This document shows, piece after piece, positions 7,326 to 9,346 of a DNA stretch of 9,346 nt. Position 1 is the stretch's first letter. Each line of letters starts with the position of its first letter. This stretch comes from an uncultured Porphyromonadaceae bacterium (GTDB lineage: Bacteria > Bacteroidota > Bacteroidia > Bacteroidales > Muribaculaceae): NCBI GenBank assembly GCA_900555165.1, contig USKE01000067.1:1-9346 (forward strand), read 5' to 3'. The notes under the pieces are model-generated. The model saw nothing but the letters and a program-made list of their open reading frames with translations, searched no databases and was not told the origin of the DNA. A program made the translations under genes and the position numbers.

Positions 7326-8792
7326 ATGGATTACTCTCAGTTTCTGGCAATGCGGCAGGAGATAGCGCTCCTGGTAGTGTTCCTGCTCGTGTTCCTCTAC
7401 GACACATTTATGCCCAGGCGGACGCTGGGCGGCATATCGTGGTTCGCCACCGCGTGCTTTGCGCTGTTCACCGCCTATTGTTTCATCTGGCCGGTAACCG
7501 GCGATGTCGAGGCTTTCGCCGGGATGTATGTCACCTCGCCGGTGTGCGACATGATCAAGTCGATCCTCAATGTCGGCGTGCTTGTGGTGCTGATACAGTC
7601 TACCACCTGGTCGGCACAGGATGCCCAGGCCACGCGCCGCGGCGAGTTCTACGAACTTCTGCTGGTGACGCTCTTCGGCATGTATCTGATGATTTCGGGC
7701 CGTCACTTCCTGATTTTCCTCATCGGTCTCGAAACGGCGTCTCTGCCGCTGGCCGCCATGGTGGCTTTCGACAAGCACCGCTACGAGAGCCACGAGGCTG
7801 CCATCAAATATATGCTCACCGCCGTGTTCTCGTCGGCAGTGTTCATGATGGGTCTGTCGTTCGTATATGCCCTGGCCGGTTCGATGTACTTCACTGAAAT
7901 CGCCACAGCCGTGGTATCGGGTCACTCGGCCCTGCTGGTATGCGCTCTGGCATTCGTGATCGCCGGCATCGGTTTCAAGCTCTCGCTCGTTCCGTTCCAC
8001 CTCTGGACCGCCGATGTCTACCAGGGTGCTCCCACCCCCGTCACCTCATATCTCTCGGTAATCTCGAAGGGTGCCGCAGCATTCGCGTTCCTCGTCGTGA
8101 TGGTGCAGTGTTTCGGTGCCGTTTACGCCGACATCTGGGAGTGGATGCTCTACGCCCTTATCATCGCCACCATCACCGTGGGTAACCTCTTCGCCATCCG
8201 TCAGAAGAACATGAAACGTTTCCTGGCCTTCTCGTCGATCTCGCAGGCCGGTTACATCATGCTCGGGGTCGAGGCCGGTGCCCCCGCAGGCATGGCTGCC
8301 CTGATGTTCTACGTGCTGGTCTACATCTTCTCGAACCTCGCCGCCTTCGGCGTGATCGGTGCCATCGAGAACAAGACCGGCAAGGTGAGCATGACCGACT
8401 ACAACGGCCTGTCGAAGACCAACCCCTGGCTGGCGTTCACCATGATGCTCGCCATGTTCTCGCTGGCAGGTATCCCCCCGTTCGCCGGTTTCTTCAGCAA
8501 GTTCTTCATCTTCACCTCGGCTCTGTCGCAGGGTTCGATAGCGATTTACATCCTGGTGCTCATCGCCCTGATCAACACCATCATATCGCTCTACTATTAC
8601 CTGCTCGTGGTGAAAGCAATGTATATCTCTCCCGAAGAGCCTCAGATCGGCACCATGCGCAGCGCCTGCGGCGAACGTGTGGCCATGTGGCTCTGCGTTG
8701 CCGGCATCGTCGGCCTCGGTATCGTAAGCTGGTTCTACAACGAGATCATCACCGTCTCGTCGACAACCGACCTTTACACCATGCTCCCCTGA
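7326..8792 (+). CDS. nuoN: NADH-quinone oxidoreductase subunit N
   Basis: NuoN is the antiporter-like proton pump nearest the quinone module. Its 488 residues match the family length (about 480-500). Expected charged residues are all seen: Glu136 in IGLETASLPL (E. coli Glu133), Lys161 in AAIKYMLTAVFSSA (Lys158), Lys218 in IGFKLSLVPFHLWTADVYQG (Lys217), Lys248 in SVISKGAA (Lys247) and Lys392 in FAGFFSKFFIF (Lys395). KRFLAFSSISQAGYIMLG (298-315) is another hallmark. About 14 hydrophobic segments span the protein. It ends the nuo run; downstream is an AT-rich region with strong secondary structure, so the operon probably stops here. The start at 7326 is preceded by AATCATT, similar to the nuoJ start context, with no Shine-Dalgarno sequence. 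Confidence 0.97.
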   Translation: MDYSQFLAMRQEIALLVVFLLVFLYDTFMPRRTLGGISWFATACFALFTAYCFIWPVTGDVEAFAGMYVTSPVCDMIKSILNVGVLVVLIQSTTWSAQDAQATRRGEFYELLLVTLFGMYLMISGRHFLIFLIGLETASLPLAAMVAFDKHRYESHEAAIKYMLTAVFSSAVFMMGLSFVYALAGSMYFTEIATAVVSGHSALLVCALAFVIAGIGFKLSLVPFHLWTADVYQGAPTPVTSYLSVISKGAAAFAFLVVMVQCFGAVYADIWEWMLYALIIATITVGNLFAIRQKNMKRFLAFSSISQAGYIMLGVEAGAPAGMAALMFYVLVYIFSNLAAFGVIGAIENKTGKVSMTDYNGLSKTNPWLAFTMMLAMFSLAGIPPFAGFFSKFFIFTSALSQGSIAIYILVLIALINTIISLYYYLLVVKAMYISPEEPQIGTMRSACGERVAMWLCVAGIVGLGIVSWFYNEIITVSSTTDLYTMLP

Positions 8793-8805
8793 GCCGGTTT
8801 TCCTG

Positions 8806-8823
8806 ACTGACCTTCGGTCAAGT
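8806..8823 (+). other. small stem-loop just after nuoN
   Basis: GACC (8809-8812) pairs with GGTC (8816-8819) around a 3-base TTC loop. ACT (8806-8808) extends the stem with AGT (8821-8823) past a bulged A, giving seven pairs. It begins 13 bases after the nuoN stop and abuts the base of the long hairpin at 8824, so the two could stack. GTCAAGT (8817-8823) is also perfectly complementary to ACTTGAC (8882-8888) inside that hairpin, offering an alternative fold. Confidence 0.45.
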
Positions 8824-8913
8824 AAGTATTTGTGCATTTATTGATTTTCTGTCAGGCGGACAATAGCAATATTGCCCGGTAACTTGACGTGAAGTCAAAA
8901 TGTGCAAATACTT
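8824..8913 (+). other. long imperfect RNA hairpin (about 38 pairs) in nuoN-C10 peptidase gap
   Basis: Nearly the whole 90-base stretch folds on itself. 8824-8838 pairs with 8899-8913 (15 pairs, two G-U); after a 2-base bulge (8839-8840), 8841-8848 pairs with 8891-8898 (8 pairs, two G-U). One C-T mismatch (8849/8890) separates this from 8850-8856 with 8883-8889 (7 pairs, two G-U). After a 4-base bulge (8879-8882), 8857-8865 pairs with 8870-8878 (8 pairs, one A-C mismatch), capped by GCAA, a GNRA tetraloop. All six non-Watson-Crick pairs outside the two mismatches are G-U on the + strand; on the complementary strand they would be A-C mismatches. That asymmetry suggests function as + strand RNA. 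It could be the 3' UTR/terminator of the nuo operon, a leader of the next gene, a free small RNA, or a decaying MITE-like palindrome. Confidence 0.7.
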
Positions 8914-8920
8914 TCTTTTT
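8899..8920 (+). terminator. possible nuo operon terminator (hairpin arm plus T-rich tract)
   Basis: The descending arm of the long hairpin (8899-8913) is followed at once by TCTTTTT (8914-8920). Hairpin plus T-tract, placed after the last gene of a long same-strand run and before a functionally unrelated gene, fits intrinsic termination. Against it, the base of the stem is A-T rich and the stem is far longer than usual. The remaining 8921-8963 is AT-rich and should hold the promoter of the next gene, but I see no clear Bacteroidota -7 element (TAnnTTTG). Confidence 0.4.
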
Positions 8921-8963
8921 ATATATACATAAATACGCTTTATTTACCTTAAAATTTACCTAA

Positions 8964-9346
8964 ATGAAACTCAAATCCTGGCATTTGTTTCCTCTCTTCT
9001 TCCTGGCGGCAGGAGGAACTGCTGTCGCCGAGCATATCTCGGGCACTGAGGCCTATCGTCTCGCCGCCGAATTTGCCGACAGCCGCGGCATAGCCCCGAA
9101 GGCCCTGCCGCGCCACGCTCCCGGCAAAAGCTCTGACAAGACAACTCCATTCTACGTATTCAACTCGCAGGGGGAGAATGGCTATGTAATAGTCTCGGGC
9201 GATGACCGCACGCAGGCAATCCTCGGCTACACCGATTCCGGATCATACGACCCCGCGAAACTGCCCGACAATGTGCGCTACTGGCTCGACTACTACGCCT
9301 ACGAGATTTCTCGCTTGGATGAGGCTGTGACCGCAACCTCACAGTC
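8964..9346 (+). CDS. secreted C10-family (streptopain-like) peptidase precursor, N-terminal part (3' truncated by window)
   Basis: The frame from ATG 8964 stays open to the window end (127 complete codons). Residues 1-22 form a signal peptide: positive Lys2/Lys4, hydrophobic core LFPLFFLAAGG, and an AVA cleavage site before Glu23, so the product is exported. Residues about 60-115 match the C10 peptidase propeptide / Spi-inhibitor fold: PFYVFNSQGENGYVIVSGDD, then ILGYTDSGSYD, LPDNVRYWLDYYAYEI. In streptopain and related Bacteroidales enzymes this domain keeps the papain-like Cys/His catalytic domain inactive until it is cleaved. The catalytic domain would lie beyond the window, so a stand-alone Spi-type inhibitor (about 130-150 residues) cannot be excluded. 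It is separated from nuoN by 171 bases with strong hairpins and is not related to respiration, so it is probably its own transcription unit. Confidence 0.85.
   Translation, partial: MKLKSWHLFPLFFLAAGGTAVAEHISGTEAYRLAAEFADSRGIAPKALPRHAPGKSSDKTTPFYVFNSQGENGYVIVSGDDRTQAILGYTDSGSYDPAKLPDNVRYWLDYYAYEISRLDEAVTATSQ

Noticed and set aside
7272..8837. Minus-strand frames of 242 and 263 residues opposite nuoN
   Set aside because: Shadows of nuoN with compositionally skewed translations and no supporting start context.
8824..8839. Bacteroidota promoter in the arm AAGTATTTGTGCATTT
   Set aside because: It contains TTTG but lacks TA at the right spacing for TAnnTTTG, and no upstream TTG box is seen; the inverted-repeat explanation fits better.

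Overview
The window is a compact, single-strand stretch of bacterial energy-metabolism genes. It most likely comes from a Bacteroidales gut bacterium; a GC-rich Muribaculaceae-like lineage is my best guess, by inference. The reasons are: (i) the F1 order alpha-gamma closes an ATP synthase operon, as in Bacteroides relatives; (ii) NuoI has the Bacteroidales-style core with a tail after the KLVKQLN motif; (iii) the gene starts lack clear Shine-Dalgarno sequences; (iv) the last gene is a C10 (streptopain-like) peptidase precursor of a type common in Bacteroidales. Codon use is uniform and GC-rich through all the energy genes.

Layout: 1-987 is the 3' two-thirds of atpA (F1 alpha). A 111-base gap with two stem-loops leads to atpG (F1 gamma, 1099-1983). 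After only 69 bases with no visible terminator come six complex I genes in canonical order: nuoI (2053-2817), nuoJ (2859-3374), nuoK (3388-3699), nuoL (3708-5735), nuoM (5813-7306) and nuoN (7326-8792). Then comes a 171-base AT-rich intergenic region with a striking 90-nt imperfect hairpin (8824-8913), a smaller stem-loop abutting it, and a T-rich tract. The last gene, from 8964 and cut by the window end, encodes a secreted protein with a signal peptide and a C10-peptidase propeptide.

Together, the nuo genes encode the membrane arm (J, K, L, M, N) and the ferredoxin-like NuoI of a proton-pumping complex I. The atp genes encode the F1 part of the machine that spends the resulting proton gradient. 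The unusual point is that nuoA, B, C/D and H, normally just upstream of nuoI, are absent here, and the half-operon sits directly behind atpG. The NADH-oxidising genes nuoE, F and G are also absent from the window.

The points most worth a second look are the long hairpin behind nuoN, whose six G-U pairs argue that it acts as RNA on the + strand; a leucine in NuoM where E. coli has the essential TM7 lysine K234; the roughly 105-residue Ala/Lys/Glu-rich tail of NuoI; and the atp-nuo junction itself. I found no mobile element, CRISPR array, tRNA or rRNA, and no clearly new multi-gene system.
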